A stretch of 31,263 nt of DNA from a virus. The notes beneath the pieces were generated by a model. The model was not told where the DNA came from and did not search any database. It worked only from the letters and a program-made list of their open reading frames with translations. Positions 15,829-22,530 of this stretch are shown here, piece by piece. A program made the translations under genes and the position numbers. The stretch spans positions 1 through 31,263 of IMG/VR virus record IMGVR_UViG_3300035698_005763. One strand, given 5' to 3'. Numbering within the stretch: the first letter of the stretch is position 1; every line of letters begins with the position of its first letter.

Positions 15829-16462
15829 CCCACACGCACCCTTTACTAAGGCGGGGTATCTTGAACACTGTATGTGGGCTAAAGAGGAGTACAGCTGCAG
15901 GCGGGTTGTGTGCACGGGTGATGTATTGGATAACCATTACAGCTCATTTCACACAGCAGACCCTGATGGCTATGGCGCTGGGGATGAACTGTGGCGCGCT
16001 GTTGATATGCTGCGCACGTGGTATTATGCCTTCCCGGAGATGTATATCTGCCTGGGCAACCATGATAACATACCAGCGCGCAAAGCTTTTGAAGCGGGCA
16101 TCAGTGAGCGATGGGTGAGATCTGTGCCCACACTAATGCAGGAAGAAGGCTTTGAATACTGGAAGTGGGCGCCTGACTGGGATTTCGGCGGCATAAAATA
16201 CTTACATGGTATCGGCGGAGTAGCACATCGGCGCATGATACGTGAAGGCTGCAGCATAGTTCAGGGCCATTTACACAGCGCGTCTAACAAAATAGCTTTC
16301 CAGGTAACACCGCACACCCAGCACTTTTCGCTGCAGCTGGGCTGTGGTATAGATATTAAATCGTATGCTATGGCTTATGGTAAACATTTTGATAAACCGG
16401 TTATTGACTGTGCAGTCATAATTGATGACTACACACCGATACCATTAACGATGAAGATGTGA
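15806..16462 (+). CDS. Metallophosphoesterase, calcineurin-like
   Basis: This 218-residue enzyme has all signature motifs of the dinuclear metal phosphoesterase fold: GDPH (D8, H10), GDVLDNH (D39, D42, H44), GNHD (N85, H86, D87) and GHLH (H155, H157), with HGIG between them. Members cleave phosphodiesters in nucleotides, nucleic acids or proteins; the phage substrate is unknown. I chose the ATG at 15806 because GGGAAAG lies 5-6 nt upstream and the first strand of the fold follows immediately. The in-frame ATG at 15788 has no ribosome site. It is coupled by overlap to the preceding membrane protein gene. Confidence 0.9.
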   Translation: MNTLIIGDPHAPFTKAGYLEHCMWAKEEYSCRRVVCTGDVLDNHYSSFHTADPDGYGAGDELWRAVDMLRTWYYAFPEMYICLGNHDNIPARKAFEAGISERWVRSVPTLMQEEGFEYWKWAPDWDFGGIKYLHGIGGVAHRRMIREGCSIVQGHLHSASNKIAFQVTPHTQHFSLQLGCGIDIKSYAMAYGKHFDKPVIDCAVIIDDYTPIPLTMKM

Positions 16463-16477
16463 GGTGGAGGCGGTAGC

Positions 16478-16504
16478 ATGAATTTAGTTAACAGCAGGCA
16501 TTGA
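16478..16504 (+). CDS. Eight-residue minigene with strong ribosome site (leader peptide candidate)
   Basis: The frame reads MNLVNSRH then TGA. A perfect GGAGG lies 7 nt upstream of the ATG. The minigene ends 16 nt before a strongly folded RNA segment, an arrangement seen in attenuation leaders and minigenes. Translation is predicted from the ribosome site only. Confidence 0.35.
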   Translation: MNLVNSRH

Positions 16505-16520
16505 GTTGATAACGCGTACG

Positions 16521-16598
16521 CAGGCACCACCTGGTGTTGGTGACTCTGGGGTTGTCTCAGAGAGCCATTAATTTTTCGAGTGCACCAGGATGTGCCTG
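16521..16598 (+). ncRNA. Structured RNA element, possible cis-regulatory switch
   Basis: Positions 16521-16536 pair with 16583-16598 as two 7-bp helices (CAGGCAC/GTGCCTG and CCTGGTG/CACCAGG) separated by a 2x2 internal loop. Inside is a second hairpin, CTCTG with CAGAG (16544-16548 and 16558-16562), extendable through a G-U pair. A competing pairing also exists: GGTG-ACTC with GAGT-G-CACC would break the upper main helix and the inner hairpin. The element sits in a 185-bp gap with no long ORF, between the phosphoesterase and a zinc-finger-like microprotein. No known riboswitch or ribozyme core was recognised. Confidence 0.55.
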
Positions 16599-16647
16599 GG
16601 TATAGTGTGTTAAAAATCAGGCATTATTAAATAAAAAGGTGATTAAT

Positions 16648-16815
16648 GTGCGGAATATCATACAGAAGTGCAAGGATTGTAACGGGACGGGTGAAGAAGA
16701 GTGTGTTCTTGATTGCCCTGAGAGAATAAGCTGTGGAAATAATGAGTTCCCAGATTGCCCAAAATGTGAAACGTGTAAAGGTACAGGATATATTATAAAG
16801 GAGGACAATAAATAA
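16648..16815 (+). CDS. Microprotein with DnaJ-like zinc-finger repeats (55 aa, GTG start)
   Basis: The product carries two copies of the DnaJ-type cysteine motif: CKDCNGTG at residues 8-15 and CETCKGTG at 40-47, with four further cysteines (19, 23, 29, 37) between them. In DnaJ such CxxCxGxG repeats bind zinc and unfolded protein. GTG at 16648 is used; AAGGTG lies 6 nt upstream, and the ATG two bases earlier gives only a 27-codon frame without the motif. The stop overlaps the start of the next gene (TAATG). A zinc-binding chaperone or regulator role is inferred from the motif. Confidence 0.65.
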   Translation: MRNIIQKCKDCNGTGEEECVLDCPERISCGNNEFPDCPKCETCKGTGYIIKEDNK

Positions 16816-17090
16816 TGGGTAAGATACAAGAGATAATAGATGAATACGAAAATAAGAACGCAAACGCAGAAAGTCCAGAGATGGTGGTGTGTTTGTTTAA
16901 TGATTTAATGTGCGATTTAGACCTTTTGAAAATTGAGCTCGCTCCGCTAGAATATATAAAAGCTAATCCACACACGTTGAATCTAATTTCAGTTGATGAC
17001 GATGGTTTATTTTATACTCACAGTATGAATTTAAGCGACACAACATTTAAGGGTATTATTTTAAAAATTAAAAGATATTTAGAGGAATAG
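16815..17090 (+). CDS. Hypothetical protein (91 aa)
   Basis: The product is unrecognised. The N-terminal half (KIQEIIDEYENK, then a Leu-rich helix to about residue 50) is helical and acidic; the C-terminal part has a short beta-like segment and a terminal helix (IILKIKRYLEE). There is no membrane segment. Its start overlaps the stop of the zinc-finger microprotein by 1 nt, and AAAGGAGG about 10 nt upstream serves as the ribosome site. It appears AT-rich compared with the head genes, as do its two neighbours, suggesting a recently acquired cluster of small genes. Confidence 0.6.
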   Translation: MGKIQEIIDEYENKNANAESPEMVVCLFNDLMCDLDLLKIELAPLEYIKANPHTLNLISVDDDGLFYTHSMNLSDTTFKGIILKIKRYLEE

Positions 17091-17106
17091 AAAGGACAAT
17101 AAATAA

Positions 17107-17412
17107 TTGATAGATAAAATAATTGGTATTGCAGTAATAATTTTAAGCTTGTATATATGGTTCTTTATTCTTGTTCCGTATGCCTATTCAAAAGAGAGGA
17201 TATATATTACAATAGATGATGATAAGGCTAATGTTATGAGCTGTCATTGCGGGTGGTCAGCCGGTTTTCCGTGTGAAACTAAAATAACTGAGATAGGGAT
17301 AGGGTATAATCATACATACGATGGCTGTATTAATAATGGTGAACTTATCTGGGATATACCGGATAAAGTTCCTTATATGTCAGGTTTTGATAATTGCACG
17401 GAGGCTGAGTGA
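17107..17412 (+). CDS. Membrane-anchored hypothetical protein (101 aa, TTG start)
   Basis: A single N-terminal membrane helix spans about residues 5-27 (IIGIAVIILSLYIWFFILVPYAY). The rest is soluble and contains four cysteines (CHC, then C and C), which could form disulphides if periplasmic. The start is TTG at 17107, preceded by AAAGGACAATAAATAA, nearly the same initiation region as the gene before. A small signal-anchored superinfection or envelope protein is possible; no family is recognised. It is the last gene before the origin-like region. Confidence 0.55.
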   Translation: MIDKIIGIAVIILSLYIWFFILVPYAYSKERIYITIDDDKANVMSCHCGWSAGFPCETKITEIGIGYNHTYDGCINNGELIWDIPDKVPYMSGFDNCTEAE

Positions 17413-17437
17413 TTGTGGTGAAATGCGGCGGGGTATA

Positions 17438-17457
17438 TGTGGATAACCTGTGGATAA
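17438..17457 (-). promoter_or_regulatory. Two DnaA boxes (TTATCCACA) in tandem
   Basis: TGTGGATAA occurs at 17438-17446 and 17449-17457, the exact complement of the consensus DnaA box. The 11-bp period places both on the same helical face. Confidence 0.7.
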
Positions 17458-17495
17458 CTCCAATCATAACACAAATCGTATACCCCCCAAAAGTG

Positions 17496-17844
17496 GTTAC
17501 ACCTATCAAGCTCTAGGTGTAACTATCTTGTAACTCACTTAGTGCACTAACTAATTTTAAGCAACGCTTGCTCTAAAAATGCCGGAAAATGTCACGCTAG
17601 GTACGCTTGCTCTAAAAACACAGATAAAATGAAAATGTCGCGCTAACTACGCTTGCTCGTTAAAATGCTATAAAATAACACGCTAGCTCTAAAATATGCT
17701 AAATGTTGCAAAATTGGTTACACCTTGGTAGCGTATAGTTACAAGCTAGTTACACCTTGGGGGCTGTAGGTGTAACCGGGTTAAGTGCTGTAATGGTGGT
17801 AAGTTTTTGGCTTATATTAGTAGATAGTTACACCTGTTACACCT
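17496..17844. repeat. Seven GTTACACCT / AGGTGTAAC iteron-like elements
   Basis: Exact copies lie at 17496-17504 (+), 17515-17523 (-), 17717-17725 (+), 17749-17757 (+), 17768-17776 (-), 17827-17835 (+) and 17836-17844 (+). The first two form an inverted pair and the last two are directly adjacent. They probably bind a phage-coded initiator or repressor. Confidence 0.75.
17564..17694 (+). repeat. Four degenerate ACGCT(T/A)GCTC + A-rich repeats
   Basis: Copies start at 17564, 17603, 17649 and 17680. The first two are identical for 16 bp and the third and fourth diverge by one to three bases. They are separated by AT-rich spacers containing further related pieces such as AAAATGTC(A/G)CGCTA. They alternate with the GTTACACCT elements and look like a second iteron class. 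Confidence 0.65.
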
Positions 17845-18037
17845 TTTACTATTAAACTATTATTGAGGTATGTGTACATAGAGTATGCGAGCAAGTAAAA
17901 GGGGGTAAATAGACACCTAAAAGGAGCTATGTAGGAAAAGCCTGTAACCTCTGTAACTAATGAGCGTTTACAGGTGTGTATTGTAGATATTTAGTAAACT
18001 GTACGAAAATCGTAAATAGATAGGAGAATCGTAAGGT

Positions 18038-18226
18038 ATGGACATTTTAAAGTATTATGACAGGTTTTGTAGGTTCTGTGGAGCGCGCGTAAAAGGTAGT
18101 GTGTTCACAACAGCAGACGCCATGACAGAACCTTGCATGTGCGGCAGGACGCTGGCGGTGGACCTGTATGATGAGAAGCCCCAATACGATACAGAGGAGG
18201 CCAGCCATGACAACGACACTGCCTAA
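18038..18226 (+). CDS. Small zinc-ribbon-like protein (62 aa)
   Basis: The N-terminal part has CRFC (C11, C14) and a later CMC (C33, C35), giving four ligands for one zinc ion in a ribbon-like fold. The C-terminal 20 residues are acidic and hydrophilic. AGGAG lies about 10 nt upstream of the ATG, next to repeats of ATCGTAA. Its 3' end overlaps the resolvase gene by 20 nt, so they are probably translated together. It might help the resolvase bind DNA, a guess from context. Confidence 0.6.
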   Translation: MDILKYYDRFCRFCGARVKGSVFTTADAMTEPCMCGRTLAVDLYDEKPQYDTEEASHDNDTA

Positions 18227-18680
18227 AGCGTGGATAGGTATAGATCCAGGCAAGACAGGAGCTATGGTGCTGCTGGATGATCATGGCTTCATAGGTGTAC
18301 ATGATTGGGTAGATGAGTTAACAATGTACCGGCAGCTGGAGTTATACAGAGATATATGGGATATACAGTATGTGTGCATTGAGAAGGTTTGGGGTGTGAA
18401 GGGTAACAGTGCTAAGAGCAACACTACATTTCAGCAGCATTATGGGGCTTGGCTGTGCATCCTGAAGTTGCTGAAGCTGCCATATGTTGAGGTAACACCA
18501 CAGAAGTGGATGAAGCGCAGGATTAGAGTTAAGAAGAGCGCTAAAGATAAACCCTCAGCTGATTATGTAGCGCAGAAGTATCCAAATGTTGACATCTCCG
18601 GGCCGCGTGGGGGTATCAAAGACGGGAGATCTGACGCGCTGTGCATAGCTGAGTATGCTATGGATATGTCAAATGTTTAA
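18207..18680 (+). CDS. RuvC-like Holliday junction resolvase
   Basis: This 157-residue protein has the RNase H-fold pattern of phage and poxvirus RuvC-type resolvases: IGIDPGKTGAM with D13, YVCIEKVW with E59, a TPQKWMK segment at 97-103, and DGRSDALCIAEYA with D139 and D143. These four acidic residues would hold the two metal ions. It should cut branched DNA before packaging. I chose ATG 18207 because GAGGAGG lies 6 nt upstream and the first strand of the fold follows; the longer frame from 18168 lacks a site. It overlaps the zinc-ribbon gene by 20 nt. Confidence 0.88.
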   Translation: MTTTLPKAWIGIDPGKTGAMVLLDDHGFIGVHDWVDELTMYRQLELYRDIWDIQYVCIEKVWGVKGNSAKSNTTFQQHYGAWLCILKLLKLPYVEVTPQKWMKRRIRVKKSAKDKPSADYVAQKYPNVDISGPRGGIKDGRSDALCIAEYAMDMSNV

Positions 18681-18706
18681 AGAGTGTTGATTAAATGTGT
18701 GCAACC

Positions 18707-18715
18707 TGTGGATAA
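18707..18715 (-). promoter_or_regulatory. DnaA box
   Basis: TGTGGATAA is a third exact match to the DnaA box complement, 16 bp before a sigma-70 -35 box. It may link the downstream promoter to host DnaA or be part of a wider origin. Confidence 0.5.
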
Positions 18716-18730
18716 ACTATTAACATCATG

Positions 18731-18759
18731 TTGACAATTAACCATTTATATGTTATAAG
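18731..18759 (+). promoter_or_regulatory. Sigma-70 promoter ahead of minigenes
   Basis: Perfect -35 TTGACA (18731-18736), a 17-bp spacer, and -10 TATAAG (18754-18759). Transcription would start near 18766, just before the first minigene. Confidence 0.7.
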
Positions 18760-18772
18760 GGAGGTATAAAGT

Positions 18773-18811
18773 ATGATTAAAACCTAGACGGAGGAAGAGA
18801 TCATGAAATAG
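18773..18811 (+). other. Two minigenes (MIKT and MK)
   Basis: ATG ATT AAA ACC TAG lies at 18773-18787, with GGGAGG upstream at the edge of the promoter. ATG AAA TAG lies at 18803-18811, with GGAGG at 18790-18794, 8 nt before its ATG. Such minigenes with strong ribosome sites are known in phage lambda (bar), where they stall translation by peptidyl-tRNA drop-off. Expression is not shown. Confidence 0.4.
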
Positions 18812-18827
18812 CCCACCCCACAGCACA

Positions 18828-18873
18828 CCCGCCGCACCTCTTAACAATGTGAAAATCCGGCGGGTTTTTATTT
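18828..18873 (+). terminator. Rho-independent terminator
   Basis: CCCGCCG (18828-18834) pairs with CGGCGGG (18858-18864), with an extra CAC/GTG pair inside, followed directly by TTTTTATTT. The 23-nt apical loop is long. It would end the short transcript from the 18731 promoter and transcripts from the resolvase operon, before the late genes. Confidence 0.75.
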
Positions 18874-18896
18874 AAACTTCAGATACGGAGACAGGT

Positions 18897-19166
18897 ATGA
18901 CGCATTGTGATGATCACGGGAAGCTAAGTAACAAGTTGAGTTGGATATTAGGTGTACTGTCTGTGGGATCTCTAGTAATAATGCTGCTAATAACAATATG
19001 TTTAGGCGTGCAGAGCTACACCATTGACCGAGTTGATGAGACGCTTAGGGTTACAAATGAGAATAGCGTCAACATCGCTAACATAGAAGGTCAGCTGGCG
19101 AATATCAGCGGCTGCAGTGCTCCTACGGCTGGGGCTGTTGTAGCTTATAACACTGAGGACTTATGA
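18897..19166 (+). CDS. Small single-TM protein, holin-like candidate
   Basis: This 89-residue protein has a hydrophilic N-terminus, one membrane helix at about residues 17-37 (ILGVLSVGSLVIMLLITICLG), then an amphipathic helical part (IDRVDETLRVTNENSVNIANIEGQL) and a short tail. This resembles XhlA-type or other single-span holin-like proteins placed at the start of late operons. GGAGACAGG precedes the ATG at 18897. Its stop overlaps the start of the DUF1353 gene (ATGA). A holin role is inferred from size and topology only; a small membrane protein of unknown role is the alternative. Confidence 0.6.
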   Translation: MTHCDDHGKLSNKLSWILGVLSVGSLVIMLLITICLGVQSYTIDRVDETLRVTNENSVNIANIEGQLANISGCSAPTAGAVVAYNTEDL

Positions 19167-19597
19167 TCGTTAGAAGCATAAAGAGCTTGGAGCACCCAGG
19201 CGCACCACACCGCAACATAATATATGAGGAGATAAGTGGCAAGGGTACAAAGTATAGGCTCCTGAAGACGCACTGGTGCAACGCAGGCATAACAGTTAAC
19301 GCAGAGCTTGGTGCGTACGTAAAGTTAAACAGTAAAGGCTTTCTACGGGTTGGCGCAGGTTATGAGTGGAACGGCCCCAACGTGGTTGTGGATAACAAGA
19401 GTACAATGCGTGCGTCGCTCATACACGATGCACTCTGTCAGCTGGTTGAGATTGGTCAGTTGAGTGATATGTGGATACCAGTGATCAATGATATGTTCGA
19501 GCAGCATTGTATAGAAGATGGGCTGCCGGTGTTCTTAGCTAAAGCGTATCGTAAAGGTTTATATATTGGATGGAAAGAATGGCAGTACCGGAGATAA
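19163..19597 (+). CDS. DUF1353 family protein
   Basis: The 144-residue product carries the DUF1353 signature: GYEWNGPNVVVDN (about 68-80), then RASLIHDALCQLVEIGQL (88-105) and a C-terminal helix ending in WKEWQYRR. DUF1353 proteins are common next to terminase and lysis genes of phages, and their function is unknown. The His-Asp pair in LIHDAL could be catalytic or metal-binding. Translation is coupled to the holin-like gene by an ATGA overlap, and its end overlaps the terminase small subunit gene by 19 nt. Confidence 0.82.
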   Translation: MIVRSIKSLEHPGAPHRNIIYEEISGKGTKYRLLKTHWCNAGITVNAELGAYVKLNSKGFLRVGAGYEWNGPNVVVDNKSTMRASLIHDALCQLVEIGQLSDMWIPVINDMFEQHCIEDGLPVFLAKAYRKGLYIGWKEWQYRR

Positions 19598-20061
19598 AAT
19601 TTGACGCGTTGCTCCTGTTTGCAGAGACACGCGGAATATACTTAACAGAGCGTCAGCTGGAATACTGCAGACGTGTGTTGCACTGCAACGATAGTATCAA
19701 AGCTGCGAGAGATGCAGGCTTTGCAGATCCAGAGGATGATGGCTGCAAGATGTACGATGCTTACAGTGAGATGCTGGAGGAGTGGAGAGCATACAAGCGC
19801 ACAGACTATTTTAATTCATTAAATGTGTACAGAGATGCACAGAAGGCAACAGTAATTAAGAAGATTAAAGTTGAAGGCGGCGACGACATAGAGCAGACGC
19901 AACCTAGTCACAGCACCAGGATACACGGTACTAAAGGTTTGTGTGACATGCTGGGTTTCAATGCACCAACCGAGAGTAAAGTGACAGTCACACCAGGCGA
20001 GATACCAGAGAGTGTACAGGAGATATTAGACCGTGTTTATAAACAGGCTAGCAGCGAATAG
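19579..20061 (+). CDS. Terminase small subunit-like protein
   Basis: This 160-residue protein lies directly before the large terminase. It has LTERQLEYCRRVLHCNDSIKAARDAGFADPEDDG (about residues 21-54), a helix-turn-helix-like start typical of small terminases that recognise packaging DNA, then a helical middle (SEMLEEWRAYKR) and a C-terminal part ending IPESVQEILDRVYKQ. The frame opens at 19570, but the ATG at 19579 has GGAAAG directly upstream and is preferred. It overlaps the large subunit by 29 nt. The assignment rests on position and the HTH-like segment. Confidence 0.72.
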   Translation: MAVPEIKFDALLLFAETRGIYLTERQLEYCRRVLHCNDSIKAARDAGFADPEDDGCKMYDAYSEMLEEWRAYKRTDYFNSLNVYRDAQKATVIKKIKVEGGDDIEQTQPSHSTRIHGTKGLCDMLGFNAPTESKVTVTPGEIPESVQEILDRVYKQASSE

Positions 20062-21622
20062 CTTTTACGCAGAAGCGCTACAGAAGGCACAAGCAGCTGG
20101 TGCGCGGGCGGTTGACGCTGTTATGCGTAAGCTGTGTCTTAATGACCTGTGGTTCCTGCTTACTGTTGTTCTAGGCCGTACTGAGATGAACACTAAGAAG
20201 GAGCTTAAAGCTGATTGGCTGTATGACAGGTGCAAAGAGGTGCAGGAGAACCCGGATGGCTTCTTAGACCTCTGGGCCCGTGAGCACTATAAATCAACCA
20301 TCATAACATACGCTAAAACTATACAAGACATCCTGGCTAACCCGGAGGTGACGATAGGTATATTCTCTATCAAACGTGAGCTGGCACAGGATTTCCTGAA
20401 ACAAATAAAGCAGGAGTTTGAAGGCAACGAGATCCTAAAAAACCTGTTCCCAGATGTATGCTTTGCTGACCCAGAGAACGAGTCAGAGCAGTGGGGCATG
20501 GAGAAGGGAATAAGAGTTAAGCGCAAGAGTATCAGGCGTGAAGAGACTGTGGAAGCTTGGGGCATACTGAGTCTTCCTACTGGTAAGCACTTTGACATCT
20601 TAATATTCGACGATATCGTTACTGAGAAGTCAGTGACTAACCATGATCAGCTGAGTAAAGCTTTTGGGCAGATGAGAGCCGCACTGATGCTGGGGTCACA
20701 TGGTGGAAGGCGTAGGATGATTGGCACTATATACCACTTCAACGATGCGTGGATGCAGGCGATGAAGGTAGGCATAGCCATAAAGAGGTTACACGCAGCA
20801 ACATCAGATGGAACAGTAACAGGGCCAGGCGTGCTGCTGTCACAGGATGCAATCGCTCAGAAGTGGTTAGAGATTGGATCATATATCTTCTCATGTCAGC
20901 AGTTGTTGAATCCTAAAGCTGATCAAGCACAAGGTTTTAATAAGGAGTGGTTAAGCGTCTGGACACCTAAGTGGGAGTTCTGGTCAAAGATGAACATATA
21001 CATACTTGTTGACCCTGCAGGGGAGCGTAAGATGAAGATAACAGGCCATGACTACACGACTATGTGGGTCATAGGCTTTGCCCCGGACGGGCGTAGATAT
21101 CTTATTGATGGGCTGAGAGACAGGTTAAATCTCACAGAGAGGTGCAGTAAACTGTTTAGCTTCGTAAGGACATATAAACCTATAAGAGTAGGGTATGAGA
21201 GCTACGGGATGCAGGCGGACATAGCTCACATAGAGAAGGAACAGATTGATGTTAACTTCCACTTTGAGATTGTGGCACTGGGCGGGAGTATGCCTAAGAA
21301 TGATAGGATACGTATGCTGGTTCCAGAGTTTGAGCACGGCAGGTTCTTCACACCTGGAGTATTGATGGTGAGAGATCACGCAGGTGCATACCGGAACCTT
21401 ATGAAAGAATTTGAAGAGGAAGAGTTCCTGGCGTTCCCTGTTGCAGCTCACGATGATATGCTGGACTGTGCTGCCCGGAGTATGGATCCGATGCTGGAGG
21501 CAGTGTTCCCTGATGTAGATGAGTACATTAAGCTACGCGGGGGCTACCCGAACGCAGGGCTGGAAGCTAACACCAGCGCAGGTTTTAAGGACTATGATCC
21601 TTTAGCGGGGATGAGCGCATGA
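20033..21622 (+). CDS. Terminase large subunit
   Basis: This 529-residue packaging motor has an ATPase with a degenerate Walker A-like AREHYKST (82-89) and Walker B FDILIFDD (187-194). Its nuclease part has YILVDPAG with D327, VGYESYG with E389, and AAHDDMLD with D474, D475 and D478, the three acidic sites of the RNase H-like nuclease. The start is GTG at 20033 inside the small subunit gene, with AGGAG 10 nt upstream; the next Met is residue 31. The REHxKST form of Walker A is common in T7-group podovirus terminases. All motor and nuclease residues are present. Confidence 0.93.
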   Translation: MFINRLAANSFYAEALQKAQAAGARAVDAVMRKLCLNDLWFLLTVVLGRTEMNTKKELKADWLYDRCKEVQENPDGFLDLWAREHYKSTIITYAKTIQDILANPEVTIGIFSIKRELAQDFLKQIKQEFEGNEILKNLFPDVCFADPENESEQWGMEKGIRVKRKSIRREETVEAWGILSLPTGKHFDILIFDDIVTEKSVTNHDQLSKAFGQMRAALMLGSHGGRRRMIGTIYHFNDAWMQAMKVGIAIKRLHAATSDGTVTGPGVLLSQDAIAQKWLEIGSYIFSCQQLLNPKADQAQGFNKEWLSVWTPKWEFWSKMNIYILVDPAGERKMKITGHDYTTMWVIGFAPDGRRYLIDGLRDRLNLTERCSKLFSFVRTYKPIRVGYESYGMQADIAHIEKEQIDVNFHFEIVALGGSMPKNDRIRMLVPEFEHGRFFTPGVLMVRDHAGAYRNLMKEFEEEEFLAFPVAAHDDMLDCAARSMDPMLEAVFPDVDEYIKLRGGYPNAGLEANTSAGFKDYDPLAGMSA

Positions 21623-22137
21623 GTCTTACACAGTACAACTTCACACCGGTAAACAAGCTCATTGATGATGATATAGAGAGTCTATACGACATCATGGAGC
21701 GCGAAGGTTCAGCGGATACAGTGTTTTATGATGGTATCATCAACAGCAGGCGCGCCTTTCTCCGGTTTATAAAGGGATACAGATGCTATCTCGTAAGAGT
21801 GGAGGAGTTCTCTGGGGTGATTGCAGGAGTGTTTTGGCTGAATGAGTTTATTGGGAAGTCAGCAATGCTGCACTTCTGTACTTTTGGCAACGACGTTGGA
21901 GCTAAAGAGCGACTATGTACCCAGGCGATGCAGTGGGTATCAGACAAAAAAGTATTAGATAGCCTTTACGGGCTAACGCCTAAACCTTACAGACATATAT
22001 GGCAGCTGATGAGAGCTATAGGGTGTACGAAGCGTGGGAGTTTACCCGGAGCGTGTCATTTAAAGTATCACGACAGATACGTAGACGGAATTATATCTGT
22101 AATAGATTTAAGGAACTACGATTTAGGAAGGGAGTAA
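21619..22137 (+). CDS. GNAT-like acetyltransferase-like protein
   Basis: This is a 172-residue protein. The N-terminal helices and strands (SLYDIMEREG, then YRCYLVRVEEFSGVIAGVFWLNEFIGKSAMLHFCTFGN) follow the GNAT pattern of a beta-alpha core with a hydrophobic strand before the acetyl-CoA site, but no clear RxxGxG/A loop is seen. Later, LYGLTPKPYRHIWQLMRAIGCTKRG fits the final GNAT segment. Similar proteins follow terminase genes in several podoviruses. Its ATG overlaps the terminase stop (ATGA). Enzyme activity is uncertain without the CoA loop, and it could be a structural homologue. Confidence 0.6.
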   Translation: MSLTQYNFTPVNKLIDDDIESLYDIMEREGSADTVFYDGIINSRRAFLRFIKGYRCYLVRVEEFSGVIAGVFWLNEFIGKSAMLHFCTFGNDVGAKERLCTQAMQWVSDKKVLDSLYGLTPKPYRHIWQLMRAIGCTKRGSLPGACHLKYHDRYVDGIISVIDLRNYDLGRE

Positions 22138-22140
22138 GAG

Positions 22141-22518
22141 ATGGGTGGAGGAAAGAGTCCAATAGGGGTAGGCAGCAACAAAGATGACGAAGAAGCCAGT
22201 TTCAGGTTCAGCAATAGGCGGGGGTCAGAGACGGAGGCTCGTAAGCTATCGGAGGGTAAAGTATTAGGGCCGCAGTTCGGAGGTAGTGCTACTACCAGTT
22301 TAGCTGCGTGGCTTAACCGTAACGCACCAGGACAAAGGAGAAGAGGGATAGGCTCAACATCAGATGCTGATCTCTTAGACAATGTAGCGAAGGACACACC
22401 TTCAGGATTAGGTGTACCTGTGATCACTAAAAGTTTAGATAAGCATAAGAACGCAGCTGATATGCAGCAGCAGATAGGATTTAACACCGGGGGCTTCTCC
22501 GGGTTTAGCTTTACATAA
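22141..22518 (+). CDS. Hypothetical virion-region protein, MGGGKSP N-terminus (125 aa)
   Basis: This hydrophilic protein begins MGGGKSPIGVG, has a charged and polar body rich in Arg, Ser and Asn, and ends in a Gly/Phe-rich tail (GGFSGFSF). No domain is recognised. It sits between the acetyltransferase-like gene and the portal, where phages often encode small head accessory proteins. GGGAG lies upstream of the ATG. Its first seven residues are the same as in the next gene, suggesting that both share a recruitment or modification signal. Confidence 0.6.
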   Translation: MGGGKSPIGVGSNKDDEEASFRFSNRRGSETEARKLSEGKVLGPQFGGSATTSLAAWLNRNAPGQRRRGIGSTSDADLLDNVAKDTPSGLGVPVITKSLDKHKNAADMQQQIGFNTGGFSGFSFT

Positions 22519-22530
22519 GGAGATAAGAAT

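Larger units (their letters stand above)
17413..18037. other. Repeat-rich non-coding region, candidate replication origin
   Basis: This 625-bp stretch holds no convincing gene. It contains two adjacent perfect DnaA boxes at its left end, seven copies of a 9-bp GTTACACCT element in both orientations, four copies of an ACGCTTGCTC-type element followed by A-rich sequence, and a 7-bp inverted repeat (CCTGTAA at 17941-17947 with TTACAGG at 17968-17974). ATCGTAA occurs twice before the next gene. DnaA boxes, iterons and AT-rich spacers together are typical of replication origins. It lies between the primase operon and the resolvase gene. Origin function is inferred. Confidence 0.6.

Noticed and set aside
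16485-16610. A tRNA gene or known ribozyme in the folded region.
   Set aside because: No anticodon arm, no T-loop sequence and no hammerhead, twister, pistol or HDV-like core could be fitted on either strand.
17928-17936. AAGGAGCT followed by ATG-TAG in the origin-like region, a start-stop minigene.
   Set aside because: Only two bases separate the ribosome site from ATG, too close for initiation.
21995-22025. CTGATGAGAG on the plus strand inside the acetyltransferase-like gene.
   Set aside because: It is followed by GAAG instead of GAAA after a non-pairing segment and lies in a well-supported coding frame.
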